Source: Acanthaster planci (taxonomy: Eukaryota; Echinodermata; Asteroidea; Valvatida; Acanthasteridae). From it: a DNA stretch of 60,064 nucleotides. The translations under genes and the position numbers were made by a program. The stretch lies in contig NW_019091375.1 of the NCBI RefSeq assembly GCF_001949145.1, forward strand, positions 1,090-61,153, written 5' to 3'. The notes below the pieces were generated by a model. That model did no database searches and was not told the DNA's origin. It worked only from the letters and a program-made list of their open reading frames with translations. Shown piece by piece: positions 26,001-37,207 of the stretch (position 1 is its first letter; the number at the start of each line of letters is the position of its first letter).

Positions 26001-26667
26001 GGAATCTGATTATCAAGAATTTGATGCTGGAAGAACCATACAGAAATTATCTGGGGAAGTGCAAGCTTTGAAGGATAAAATGAAGGTGCAGGAACAGCGA
26101 GCAGCACTGCAGAAGCAAGAAATGATTGAACTTCATCTAAGTTCCGAGCGTAAAATAAAGGAAGTAACAGATTCACTAGTCAAGTTAGAGTCTAGACTTT
26201 GTGGTGGTGAATTCTATTGGAGACTTGAAGGATACTCTGGACTTTTGCAAGACGCTTCTAAGGGTGAGACTAGTGTGCGACATAGTCAGGGATTTTATAC
26301 AGGTTTCTATGGCTATAAATTGTGTTTGCGAGTTAATTTTAACTCCCCAGATAGTGGCCATAGCCAACATATCTCTCTCTTTGTTCACTTCATGAAAGGT
26401 GAATTTGATGATATTCTTGACTGGCCTTTCACAGGCACCATCACTCTGTCAATTCTAGATCAGAATGATGACACGTCAAAGCGAAAGCCAATCAGTGAAA
26501 CTCTTGTGGCCAAACCAGAACTAGCGGCATTCCTTCGGCCTCGTACAAACCGTAACCATAAGGGATTTGGATACATGGAATTTGCACCCCTAGAAATGCT
26601 GGCAAGTGGAGCATACATTAAGAATGATAGTATCATAATTAAGGTTAGAGTTCATAAACAGACATAA
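20052..26667 (+). CDS. TRAF6: TRAF6: TNF receptor-associated factor 6, RING E3 ligase and adaptor
   Basis: Six coding exons: 20052–20314, 21550–21595, 22995–23093, 24328–24489, 25132–25281 and 25426–26667; all junctions are GT–AG and in phase, giving 653 residues. An in-frame TGA lies two codons before the ATG, so the start is firm. The RING finger is at about 59–98 (CPIC, CGHRFC, NRCPVD; the last ligand is Asp as in vertebrate TRAF6). A run of TRAF-type zinc fingers follows at about 104–245, then a Ser/Thr/Pro-rich linker at 250–440, a coiled coil at 444–498 and a MATH/TRAF-C domain at about 500–650 ([30 protein letters not shown]-like 'HKGFGYMEF'). TRAF6 makes K63-linked ubiquitin chains with UBC13 and passes TLR/IL-1R and TNFR-family signals to TAK1 and NF-kB in the cytoplasm. 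The protein is about 130 residues longer than human TRAF6, nearly all in the linker before the coiled coil. Introns carry a MITE (24792–24951). Confidence 0.97.
24792..24951 (+). mobile_element. MITE copy 2, in TRAF6 intron 4
   Basis: A 160-bp element beginning CAGTCGAACCTTGTCAATAAG and ending TTAACGAGTTCGACTG, flanked by TA on both sides. It shares 'ccttgttataagcagaatct' with copy 1 and lies in the same orientation. The inverted ends and the internal similarity leave little doubt that this is the same family. Confidence 0.87.
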
Positions 26668-27028
26668 ATTGGGAAAATTAATTTCATTAACAGCAAATAC
26701 ATAATGTGTCCCATTGTACATTGAATCATGGTGCGCATGTAAACTAAGAGTTAAAACTGACATTTAGGATGGAAGTACCGGTAGAATTCTGAAGCCATTT
26801 ATTTTTGTTTGTGTAATTTCAGTTGATTGAAGTTATTATATGATTTTCCAAAGTTTGTGTGGTACTATTTGTTTCTCTTTAAATTTCCATAAAAGTTGTA
26901 AGTTTAAGAACTTCAGTAATTATTTTTGACTTTATTACAGCTTGCAAGAAGGAACAATGTGGCTTTGTCAAAGGGAAAATATTTCAAATGTTTTGTGTGC
27001 ATGTAGTACTGAAAACATATAATCTTGG

Positions 27029-27034
27029 AATAAA
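27029..27034 (+). terminator. Candidate poly(A) signal of TRAF6
   Basis: AATAAA about 360 bases after the TRAF6 stop codon, followed by a T/G-containing stretch. It is the first canonical hexamer I see after the stop. Confidence 0.45.
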
Positions 27035-29387
27035 TTGTGCATATTCCAAAATGTGATGGCAGGTGACAACTAGGACCTACTTTTAGCTCTCGTGATCATC
27101 TTGAGCTGGATTGCAATACTCTAGCTACACCCTTCATGCATGTAAATTGTAATCTCTCTTGAAACATGTACATGTACATCTCCACAGTGTAAGTACATGA
27201 AGCAATTACGCAACACTGCGTTTTCTCATATTCACTACATGTAATGTAACTTGCCATGTAGAAGACATTTAAGCAGCCTACAGTAGTTTGTTATACATGT
27301 ATACAATTCCATGATTGCATTTCCACACATGTCTATTTGCCTATGTACAGGCAAGGGAATTCCCCTTCTGTGTCCCATGCAGTTTGTTCTACTGTAGAAA
27401 AAAAAATTTGGTTTATCGTGAACAGTGCCAACCTTTTTTTTTTCAATACATCTAACAAGTCTGCAATATTGCAAACCGAATTTATTTTCATAGATTCAGC
27501 TTTACCATGACAATGCCCTTTTTTTGGCAGTTTTCTCATTTTCTACAAGCTCTCTAAAGTTCTCCCAACTGCATGGAAAATATTTTTAACTTTCTTTGAA
27601 ATGCCACTGAGGCAAAACCAAGTTTCCAACATGTGACTTGACCTATGCTGTTTCCCAGCAGTGAGCCTGCACTAGCACTGATATGTAGTAGTTGATTGAT
27701 TGTCAACTCCTCAAGTTTGTGGCTTCGATGCTGGATGTACTGTTCAGCAGTAAACAGCCAGACTTGCATACATGTACATGACCATAGTTAACATTTCTAC
27801 AAATATTGTGTTGCACTGATGGAACAGAATTTAGGAAAAATTTAAACTTTTTGATTGCTTTACAATATTTTCAGAGTGCACTGGCCTGAAATTTTAGCAC
27901 ATCCCATCCAGTACACAGGGGAGTTTGGAGTGAGAAGTTAGTACAGTGTTTATATACGTACATGTGACCCACGATACTTGTAGAGTGTACATGTATTGTA
28001 TGAATTATAATAAGGACATGCATGCCAATACCGGTCTGATAAAAACTTCATCAAATTTCCGTAGTCCAGTTTCATGTCTGCAGACCAAAGCTTGAAGCAG
28101 AGAGGTCTTACATGCATGTGCAAGGTTCCATGGTCTACATGCATGTGCAGGAAACTTCACATACTCTGTTAATAGCACTCATGATCTGAGCTTGTTTGCA
28201 ATAGTATCATGGAGCTCTGTGCTAGTCAGCTACCGGCTCTGAGTTGTACAATTGACCACGTGGCATCTATTAGTTGGCTTGAAAAAAACAATTAGCTTGT
28301 TTGTACTTAACTAACAGTTAAGATAAAATATCATGCCATCAATTTGAGATCAAGCGTGTCTTTTTTTTTAGTTCCTTTTTCACTAAAGTAGCCCTGGGTG
28401 ACATTTTATAAGGTGTTTAAAAATTATGCAAATTTTAACATAAGTCAATTTTTTGTTTAAGTTCCACCTGTAAATATTGGTGAATTTCTACAATGTTTTG
28501 CTGCATAGCAAGGGTAAATGTATTTACCCAAAGGGGGAGGAGGCACTCATCCACAATAGGGGGTGGGACAAATAGCTATTGAGTGTTGAAATATTACATA
28601 AATGATTAAAAGAACTGGTCACCTGACCAAGATGACTCATTCTGACTTGCTGAACTACACTGTAGGTACAAGATTGAATTAATAGGATTACGTTATCCTC
28701 AGCAATTATCACATTTTACTCACAGAGAATTACACAAATCATCAGTGACTGTGTATAATTACATGTAAACTATGCTTGCCTATGTAACAATGCGTCAAGC
28801 ATGGCTATAAAATACTTCAAGCAAAGTGTGTAAAATGCAAGTTGCATACAGCCAGGAGGTACAGTGTACCAAGTTAATAAAAGTCATTTCAATTGAAATA
28901 ATGTGTGTGTTGTAAGACTTTGAATGTGCATGCATAGTCATCGTGTGTGTATTTCGAAATATGGTGCCTTGTGGAGACCCAAGAGAATTGGTTGAATAGG
29001 TCTTCACAAGGATTTCACAAAACTGGTATTTGGAAATCGCTCAAAAAGGAGAATTTTTTAATGCATAAGAATTTGTCACAAATTGAAATGTTTCCTTTAA
29101 GGGACATTTTGTCGAAATTTCAGCCCAGGAGAGTGATTCATGTTGAAATGGGAGCATTTTGAAAACATTGTTTCACACATGACCGTATTAGTACTGGAGA
29201 ATAAAGCCATGTCTCCACAAGGATACAAATTTTGGAAAGTGTGATTTAATCTTACTGCTACAGTGGACATGTTTCTCCAGCAAATGATCCAAAAGAGTTG
29301 AATTAAAAAGTGTGAAATAATAGCTAATTACGCGTAGTACACAACCACAAAGTACTCATTTCTGATCACCCTTATTTGGTCATAGAG
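27035..29387. other. Intergenic between TRAF6 and LIN7 3' ends
   Basis: AT-rich, with many TACATG/CATGTA palindromes ('acatgtacatgtacatc' near 27165, for example). The open frames are short and overlap on both strands. I see no gene. Confidence 0.4.
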
Positions 29388-29393
29388 TTTATT
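29388..29393 (-). terminator. Candidate poly(A) signal of LIN7
   Basis: TTTATT on the plus strand reads AATAAA on the minus strand. It would give LIN7 a 3' UTR of about 1.8 kb that contains the inverted MITE at 30436–30601. Other hexamers nearer the stop cannot be excluded. Confidence 0.25.
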
Positions 29394-30435
29394 AATTAAT
29401 ACATGTCTTGTACAATGGTTAACACTACACAAACACAGATCAATTAGTTAAAAACACAAACTTAAGAACACCAAAATGCAGAGCAACTGGACAACTTTCA
29501 TTCCATTTACACGTATCACTACAATAAGAGTTTCCATTGGAAAAAAAAGTTCCTGCACTTTTACAGCATAAGACTCTTGAGTTATTTGGGTGCCTCAGAT
29601 ACGTCTTACTGAGTAAAGTAGTTACTTTCATGCTGATCCTTTCTTAGGGGTGTGTAAAAAAGTACTTTCTTGCCAATTCACCCAAATTAATGTTTGCCAA
29701 TTGTTGCAATACAAATAAATAAAGCAAGCATCAGGTCACTAACTTGCAAATACAGAACATATGGTACACGTCGTAATTTGACAAATCCCACTGGTATGAA
29801 CTATACAAAACCATGCCTACAACTTGTTAATCAAATTAACTAATTAATTAACAGTTATACTCCAACAAGGGAGAAGCCAAGACACTGATTTTTGTACTTG
29901 TTTTTTTTTTCTCTCTGAACTTTCAAAATGTAAAGCAGAGACGTTCTTTACAGTAATGTCGGAAGTATTTCGTTGAAAAATTATTTTAACAATTTCCTCC
30001 ATTTGAAAATGACAAAATGAAAGTGTTGTCTCATGGTGGAGTTGCCATCTTGTGTGTGGAAAAACAAACAATTTTGTTTTGCCCAGTATTCAAGTTTATC
30101 TAATTACATGTAAAACCAGACAAGGCAGTCAGATCTCATTGACCTACATAACTTTACTATCTACAACGACATACATCCTGAATACCGTCAGTAACTGCGC
30201 TGAATTTAAGGGGAACGGGCTCCATTGTCACCACTGTCATTGTCTATTATGTGGTAAAGTCTGAAAAAACAGTTTCACAAAGACACAACAGACAGATATC
30301 CATACAGAAATGAAAAACCTGACAATTGAACTATGAGCAGCCTCCACAATTACTTAGGAAATAACACTTTTATAATAAAGTTCAACAAGATGTGTGTAAA
30401 GACTGTGACAGCATACCAAGTAAGCTTTCCTGATG

Positions 30436-30601
30436 CAGTTGAGCCTCGTCAATAAGAGCACTGTGAATGCAACATTCTGCTTAGAACAAGGACAAATTGA
30501 GGTCCCCATCCTTTGTTCTTCATTGTTTTCATTCCTACTATTCCAAGGTTCCTAATTACACACAAGGTAATCTGTAAAGTCTCATTAACGAGGTTCAACT
30601 G
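30436..30601 (-). mobile_element. MITE copy 3, inverted and more diverged
   Basis: A 166-bp element begins CAGTTGAGCCTCGTCAATAAG and ends TCATTAACGAGGTTCAACTG. On the minus strand its interior matches copies 1 and 2, with 'cattctgcttagaacaagg' corresponding to the reverse of their 'ccttgttataagcagaat'. It lies downstream of the LIN7 stop, probably in the 3' UTR. The flanks are no longer clean TA. Confidence 0.8.
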
Positions 30602-31191
30602 TTTACACATACCAAGCAGGTTTGGAGTCCTTCCATGCACTCTGCCTAATTCTTTATATTCAGGTTTTGCAATAAAAGACAAAGCAAACATCAAGACCTG
30701 TTCAACTTCCACGATACCTTCTGTGACTGGTATGTGGAATGAAAGAATAAAATGCAGATTAAAATGGCATACATGACAACCAAGAATTCTTACATATGGG
30801 AGTCTAAATGGCTTGTAGATTAAGGAGACTATGACTAATCTGGATGCAACTCTCTAAATACTGGAGAAGGAAGAGAAAAAAAAGATAATGTGTAGCCAGA
30901 CATTTTCATAAATCAGCAGTTCCTAAAATTTGTTACGAAAATCACCAAGCAGGAAGTAATTTTGAGTTTGGTTGCTAACAGAAGTACTAAGCCACATTAT
31001 GTATCTTCATTCACTTAAAGCTTATAATTCCAGTGTATATTGTATCATCTGATGTGGTGCCAGTAACAACCTTTTTGAATACCAAACAGGCATTCGTAAA
31101 GATGAATGAAATATACAATATAAAGTGCCCAAAGTCTTTACAGGACTTCCAACATCTCTCATGATCACAATAGAATTTTTCTCTCAATTAC

Positions 31192-34100
31192 TCACTTTTC
31201 AAACGAACTCATCTGGTTAGCATTGTGCCTACGTGCTGCCCTCTGTCTGTCAAATCTGGCTTCCATTTCTTCCAGCACCTTGGGTGTGTATCTAACAACC
31301 AATTTCACTCGATCCTTGGCTGATTTTAGCAGCTCGACTGCCTTCTCATGTTGTTCTCCTTCTACAGACTAAAGCAAACCAAAAAAAATGTCATGACTTA
31401 AATCAAGGCTTCCAATAACCTAATGCTCAACTTGCATGGAATACTGTACAACACGCTTCCAATCTTCCAAGTTTGCAATATAATATATATCAATTGAACT
31501 TTTAAGTACTTTTCAAAGTCATGCTTGTTTAAAAATTTTACCCAGAACACAAATTTATCTTTCACTTATGAAAAATCTTACAATTCCATTCACAGAAAGA
31601 AGTTGGTCCCCTCTCTTAAGTCCTCTATGTCGGTCAGCCACACCCCCAGGGATGATACGTGAGATGTAGATGGGTGAATTCTGTTCTCTACCTCCCATTA
31701 CATTAAAGCCTAATCCTTCATCAGTCTTAGGGAGTTCAACGACACGAGGATGGGCGTGGCCTTCACTTGCTGCAAATGCAGCAACTGTAGCCTAAGAAGG
31801 ACATATCAAAGAAAGAAAATTTAGTCATAAATGACAACTACATTTGATTTCAAGTTGGATTCTACAAACTTCCAGTATAAATGTCAAACCTAAAACCAAC
31901 TGTAATCTACTACATGTACTTACTTTAGCTGTTGCATTAGCTCTGATCTCTGGATCACCTTGGATATCTACTGTCTCATACACATGTTCATACACCTCTC
32001 TGACTGCTGTGAAGAATTCACTTTCAAGGACCTTTTGTAAGGCAATTAACTTCTGCGGGGGGATATCTCGGTTATCTGTAATAACATAACCATTAAAAAT
32101 TTAGTGGGTTGGAACCCAAGTTTCTGATGCAAAAAATCCAGAACTGCTTGTACATGTACATTTAACATAAACAAAATTTAACAGGCTGGAATTCTACAGT
32201 GTCCATCAACTATGATTCTCTGTGTAAATCTGACATGTGCGTGTAGATCAAAGTGTACACACCCCTCCATAATCACCAATTAGGAACAATCCTACTCAGG
32301 ACATTAATAATCTTTCAAACCTTACCAGAGATCCAACCACTAGGACTGGATGTATCATAACCACAGAGGATATAGAGTTATGAGATTACAATGCTAAGCG
32401 TAAAAGCCTTCTTCCTAAGAAGGTATTAAGGGTCACAGGGTGGGGCAACAGTACATTAGATCTATAGGATGCTCGAAATTACTTTCTTGGTGGCAGTGAA
32501 CAATAAAAAGAGGGAACTTTACACACTGTCTGCATAGCATTTCATCTCAATCAAGCAAACCTATTTCATCACTGATTTCCCATAAACGTAAATTTGTTTA
32601 AAACAGTTTGATTGTATATTGTGCTCATTTTTATAACTTATCATGCTTCATTCTTATGATGCAGGGAGCTACCGACCCTTCACTGTGAACTGAGCTTGAT
32701 TTCCCCTTCAGTCTTCTCAATATACTTGACTGAAATCAGATGAATATTGAATAAACAATTCCTTTCTCATCGCTGCACTTGAAAACCAAAAAAATACATT
32801 TACGTCTACAACAATTTGAATTGATTGTTACCACATTGAGATTTAATGCCTGCCACCGACTGAAAAAAGCAATGGAGGACATTCTTCAGAACAGACAAAT
32901 TTCCTACAATAGGAAAAACAAATCAATAACTGTATATACTTACTTTGTTGAAGATGTTGCAGTAATTCGATTGCCCTGGAGACATCTGCAAAACAGGAAG
33001 GAGGGCAAGTTGTCAGCATGGTGGTCATTCCAAATATCAGTGTTGTTTCTTACTGAAGATCCCTTTGTTCACAGCTTGACTTAAACACAATACAGGATAG
33101 AGGCCCTCAACCTCCTCTAGGCCTTGATGACTAGTGAGGATGACTGAAGACTCTCCTTGTACATGTATGTGTACAACTCACAGAGTCTGAACAACTCTTG
33201 CATTATAACAAAGACATGTGGATGCTGTCCATTTGATGAACCAATGGTTAGACAGTTTCCACATCTCTGTTGTGGTGATTAGAAGCAGATCAGTTAGTCC
33301 CTCCACTGACAACCAGGCACTGAATCAATGCCTCCTAAAACAGGTCAATTCAGTTCCTAACTCTTCTCTGGCTTGTTTCCTTGTATTCAGTAAAGGTGCT
33401 AAATTTGTCTTAGATATCCCCGGAGCTGATGGCTTTATCAACTGACAGTTTGACAGAAACCATCACATCGAGATCAGAATCTAGAGGATGGAAGTATCAG
33501 TGTTCGTTTATTTTGTACATTGATGAGCCACTCAGCTGTTTGATACATCATAAAGCAAAAATTGGTTGAATCCATGAGAATTCTAGAGCGAATTGACAAA
33601 GAGGAAATCCCTGATCATCAGACTTAAAGTCAAGTGGGTCGAACTTCAAACTACCATGGTCTGACTCTGACAGGCTCTACTTGGCTATCTTTTCAATATC
33701 CAACATACATGTACATTTTGCAAGTGCTGTACAGCATACGAGAATTTTACAAATTGTACCATGCACTTGAGTGCATGGATTCAGAGTAATCCAGGAACTC
33801 CCAAGGGAACAATATACGAATGATGAACAGGAACAGATGGTTCCTGTCCATCATCAGACTCAGGAAGCAGTACTAGAGATAGCAAAATACAGTAATCCCA
33901 GTCCAAGCTTCAAATGGGATTAGGATGCCACACCATTAGGTCATGATAACCACCTGTCTGACTGCACACGGACATATATGTCAAACTCCATTTGTTAATG
34001 TCAACTGCAGCTAAGATTGTCTAAACATGTACTTCAATGGTTACATGTATGCTGCAGCGTAACTGGCATCATAACAACGGTTGAGAGAGCGCATACATGT

Positions 34101-37100
34101 AGTTCCTAATTAATATGGAAGCAAAATCTAAATGCCAACACAGTAGCTGCTACTCGCTTCTCGCTCAGTGCCCAAACAGCTGCTGGGAAGGGCTGAAGGC
34201 TTTGCACTGTGATTGGAGATTATCACTTCCTGTTAGCGAAACATTATTTAAATTTTTGGTTCGCCAATGGAAATGCTTTGGCATGGGCAAAGTGTCGGCT
34301 ATATGAATGAAACATGGCCTTGGAACAATAAGTGTGGTAATTTATCTTCTCACTAAGAATCACAGATCATGTGTCTTTTGGCGTTATGTACATGTACATG
34401 TACAGTATTTAAAATCATTGGCTATTTTGATAAATTTCTAATGAATGAATAAAGTGTAGTTAAAATCTTTTCAGCAATGAGGAAGATAGAGAAAAATATG
34501 GAATCCATAACCTCTGTTTCTGTAATACATTGAGCGAGCTCACGGACCTGGCAAATATTTACCCACAATACTCTACACTGTGTTAGCGGTGACCCCGTGT
34601 GATGTACACCCCTACATTAACAGTGCATGCTATAGAAAAACAGCTTAAGGCTACTTTAACATTTTAATGGCAATACATGCAAACAGTGCAACAACAGTTA
34701 CAATGTATGTAGCTTTCAACTAAAGAGCATTTCTAATGTGTCAGTGCATTATTTATATCACAATGACCTTGGAGAGGAAACTTTTATCAGTCTTGCCAGT
34801 GTGCACAGCAGTCTAGTTCATGATGAATCTAAAGAAAGCCATGTACATGTATGAAATACGCATCTGGCTTTTGTAAGTGCCTCCCACAGAAAAGTATAAT
34901 CACCACACCAAAATACTGTGAGTCTCTCTTGTTCTGGACATCAAACAGTTCAATAAAGTGGCATCAGTTTCATCTTTGATCCCTAGTTTGTTTAGTTATA
35001 TCTTGGGCATCCTGACCCTTAGTCGTGGTACTGTGGAATCCCTACTTTAGTATGTTTAGTTGTATCTTGGGCGTCCTGTCCCTTAGTCATGGTAGTGTGG
35101 AGATGAAATTTGAAGATTTCACTAGGCAAGGTGTGTCCATTTAATTTTTGATACAAGCAATGATATACGGTCTCAATCAACCTAATTTTATATTAAATTA
35201 CTAGAGCACTAACTTCTCATTCCCTGCATAGAAAAACTTTAAAGCCTCATGGACACAGACACATTGACTTCAAGCATGTATTTGTGAACATGATAAAATT
35301 GTTTGGAATGAAATTCAAATTATGTACTCTGAATGTAACATGCAATAACAGCAAATAAAAATAGTGAGCAGCCAATTTTCTGTCATTTAATTAAGTCTCT
35401 GCAGCACTTACACATGTAAGCAAAAAGGGATGTGTTTGTGTTGCTTACATTCATCCAACCTCAACACTCGTTTACTAATGATGCATTTAGTTTTTAAAGG
35501 TACTGCCTTTGTTGACACAACTTTTGGAATACAGACGCCAATGCAAATACCTGTACAAAAGCAGCATAAAATTTCAAGTTTTTCCATCCACGTAGGTCTG
35601 TACACAAACATGGATGCAGCCACAAAGTTTAAACTTTGTACGGCCAGTTTATATACAACAATTCTGTCTGTGACATTCCTGAGGACTCTACTATTGACCC
35701 TACGCGTCCATGTCCAAGTGTTCAAAAAGACAATCTGTAGGATTATCCCCAGTTTCTTAGTTGGACTACGCCTACAAAATATCTTTTAAAAATGTGACAT
35801 TTAGCCTGACCTATGTAGTTTACTATGTAATTTAGTCCTGTTAAACTTCACTAGTTAGGCCCATATTCAAAATTCTGCAAAACTGGACTCTCATTAGGCC
35901 TAATATATGTAGGCTACAGAAGATTGGAGATATCATTTCAGAATGACAGAAGAGGCACAGATCACAACTCAGGGCTGTCCCTGGATTTGGAGAATTCCCT
36001 TTATTTGGGGACAACACCAGTCCCTGAAAAGAGAGGATGTCCCCTTAATAGGAGCTACATATGCAGTCACACGTATGAAACCAAACCACGGTTAACAACC
36101 ATGCACAATGCATGACATCTAGATATTCAACCAACCATAAAAACTTCACGTGTGACATTAGGCTCCTATAACATCCAGGCTTTATTTTCCTTTAAAAAAA
36201 AACCTCCCTGCCCACAATTTCGACCCGGAATTCGAACCCACTCCCCATGCATCACAAACCATTATGCCGTAACCACTTGACAACCGCAATTCACAAAAAT
36301 TGATGGTGTTTTCACTGTTGATATAACGATGAACGGCTGCAACGCAAGTCTAATACACATTGGGCATGCGCAATACAAACACAACTACCGTGGTTTGGCT
36401 TCATACATATGGTTGCATATATATCTCCTTAAAAGGAGACATTTTTCCCAAGTGGCCTTGGGTCAACAATAGCATTAGCATTTTTTTCTCCAACATTTTC
36501 CATTCATTTAATTAAGATATCTAAATTGTTTTTATGAACTTCGCCCTTTACTTTAGGCCTATACCAAATTGCATACTCTTGCTCATAATCCTAGAACAGT
36601 AGGATTTTTTAATGGCAGCCTAGGGTGCTTTTTTTCTGCTGAATCTAATTATGGCAATAAAAGAATTCCCAGGACAATGGTTGGATCTCCAAGCCCACTT
36701 GAAAAAAAATTGTACCCATCCATTCTCTGTTTGGGGGGACTGATTTTGTCCCAATTATGGGACTTCTCCACATTCAGGGACAGTCCCTGAGTTGTGGTCT
36801 GCACCTCTACTGAACCTGTGGAATGATAGGCCCTACTAATATCTTTAATGGAACATATCCAACCACTGCCTCAGGCCTGCCTGAAGTTGCCGCGTGCATT
36901 GAATATAAAGTGACCGTGGTCAGTCTGTGTCTGTGAGAGTGAATAGTGATTTGTTTGTACTGCAGCATTGAGACGTCATGGACGTAGACATGAGAGACGC
37001 ACCTGTGTCTAATAATGTTGAATAAATATTTTTCACGACAACAATATCACATAAAACTAGCCATGGTCTTGACTTGATACATCACTTAAACACAATACAC

Positions 37101-37187
37101 TCAAAGAATGAGAGTCGATGGGAAAATGACAGAAAAATAGGCAATTCTTTTACCTCTTTCAAGCGTCAGCTCTGCAGTGGTCGCCAT
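31192..37187 (-). CDS. LIN7: LIN7 (Veli/MALS): L27–PDZ scaffold protein
   Basis: Five exons on the minus strand: 37187–37154, 32985–32944, 32075–31924, 31791–31582 and 31368–31192, all in phase and with GT–AG ends, giving 204 residues (vertebrate LIN7 proteins are about 200). The N-terminus [12 protein letters not shown] leads into an L27 domain (about 11–65; [26 protein letters not shown]). A PDZ domain follows at about 93–175 with the carboxylate-binding loop [10 protein letters not shown] and [16 protein letters not shown]. The C-terminus [18 protein letters not shown] is almost invariant in animals. LIN7 binds CASK/LIN2, PALS1 and LIN10 through L27 and channel or receptor tails through PDZ, in epithelial polarity and synapses. 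The first intron is long (about 4.2 kb) and hosts a foldback element. Invertebrates usually have one LIN7, so I give no paralogue letter. Confidence 0.97.
34975..35100. repeat. Tandem duplication, two ~60-bp copies, in LIN7 intron 1
   Basis: 'tttgtttagttatatcttgg' with 'gcatcctgacccttagtcgt' is repeated about 60 bases later as 'tatgtttagttgtatcttgg' with 'gcgtcctgtcccttagtcat', each ending in 'ggta(c/g)tgtgga'. Confidence 0.8.
35931..36830. mobile_element. Foldback (long terminal inverted repeat) element in LIN7 intron 1
   Basis: The left end 'tatcatttcagaatgacaga' with 'ggcacagatcacaactcagg' pairs with the right end, whose reverse complement reads 'tatcattccacaggttcagt' then 'ggtgcagaccacaactcagg'. 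Pairing continues inward: 'gctgtccctggatttggaga' against 'gactgtccctgaatgtggag'. A second inner pair lies at 36058–36118 versus 36355–36422 (both include 'ccaaaccacgg' in one or the other orientation). The arms are imperfect, with a spacer of about 270 bp on the right side. The loop contains a tRNA-like sequence (36180–36310). No transposase frame, so it is non-autonomous. Confidence 0.75.
36185..36310 (-). mobile_element. tRNA-like / SINE-head-like sequence in the foldback loop
   Basis: On the minus strand a box-A-like 'tcaagtggttacggcat' is followed about 30 bases later by a good box B, 'gggttcgaattcc'. A perfect tRNA cloverleaf is not evident and no CCA-type acceptor stem can be drawn with confidence. 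It is followed by a T-rich/A-rich run, as in SINEs. It could be a tRNA-derived SINE or a tRNA pseudogene. Confidence 0.45.
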
Positions 37188-37207
37188 TTTGCTTGCAACT
37201 GACGTCA
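37180..37207 (-). promoter_or_regulatory. LIN7 start region: full CRE palindrome and YY1-like motif
   Basis: TGACGTCA, the consensus CREB/ATF site, lies at 37200–37207, only 13 bases upstream of the LIN7 ATG. The ATG itself sits in AAAATGGCGAC, which matches the YY1-type core AAnATGGCG often found just downstream of transcription starts. Position suggests a short 5' UTR and a core promoter here. It could also serve the divergent LRRC56 side. Confidence 0.5.

Noticed and set aside
31192-37187. First thought: PSMD9 (another small PDZ protein)
   Set aside because: The translated exons match LIN7 throughout (L27 region, GLGF PDZ loop, [12 protein letters not shown] end) and not PSMD9.
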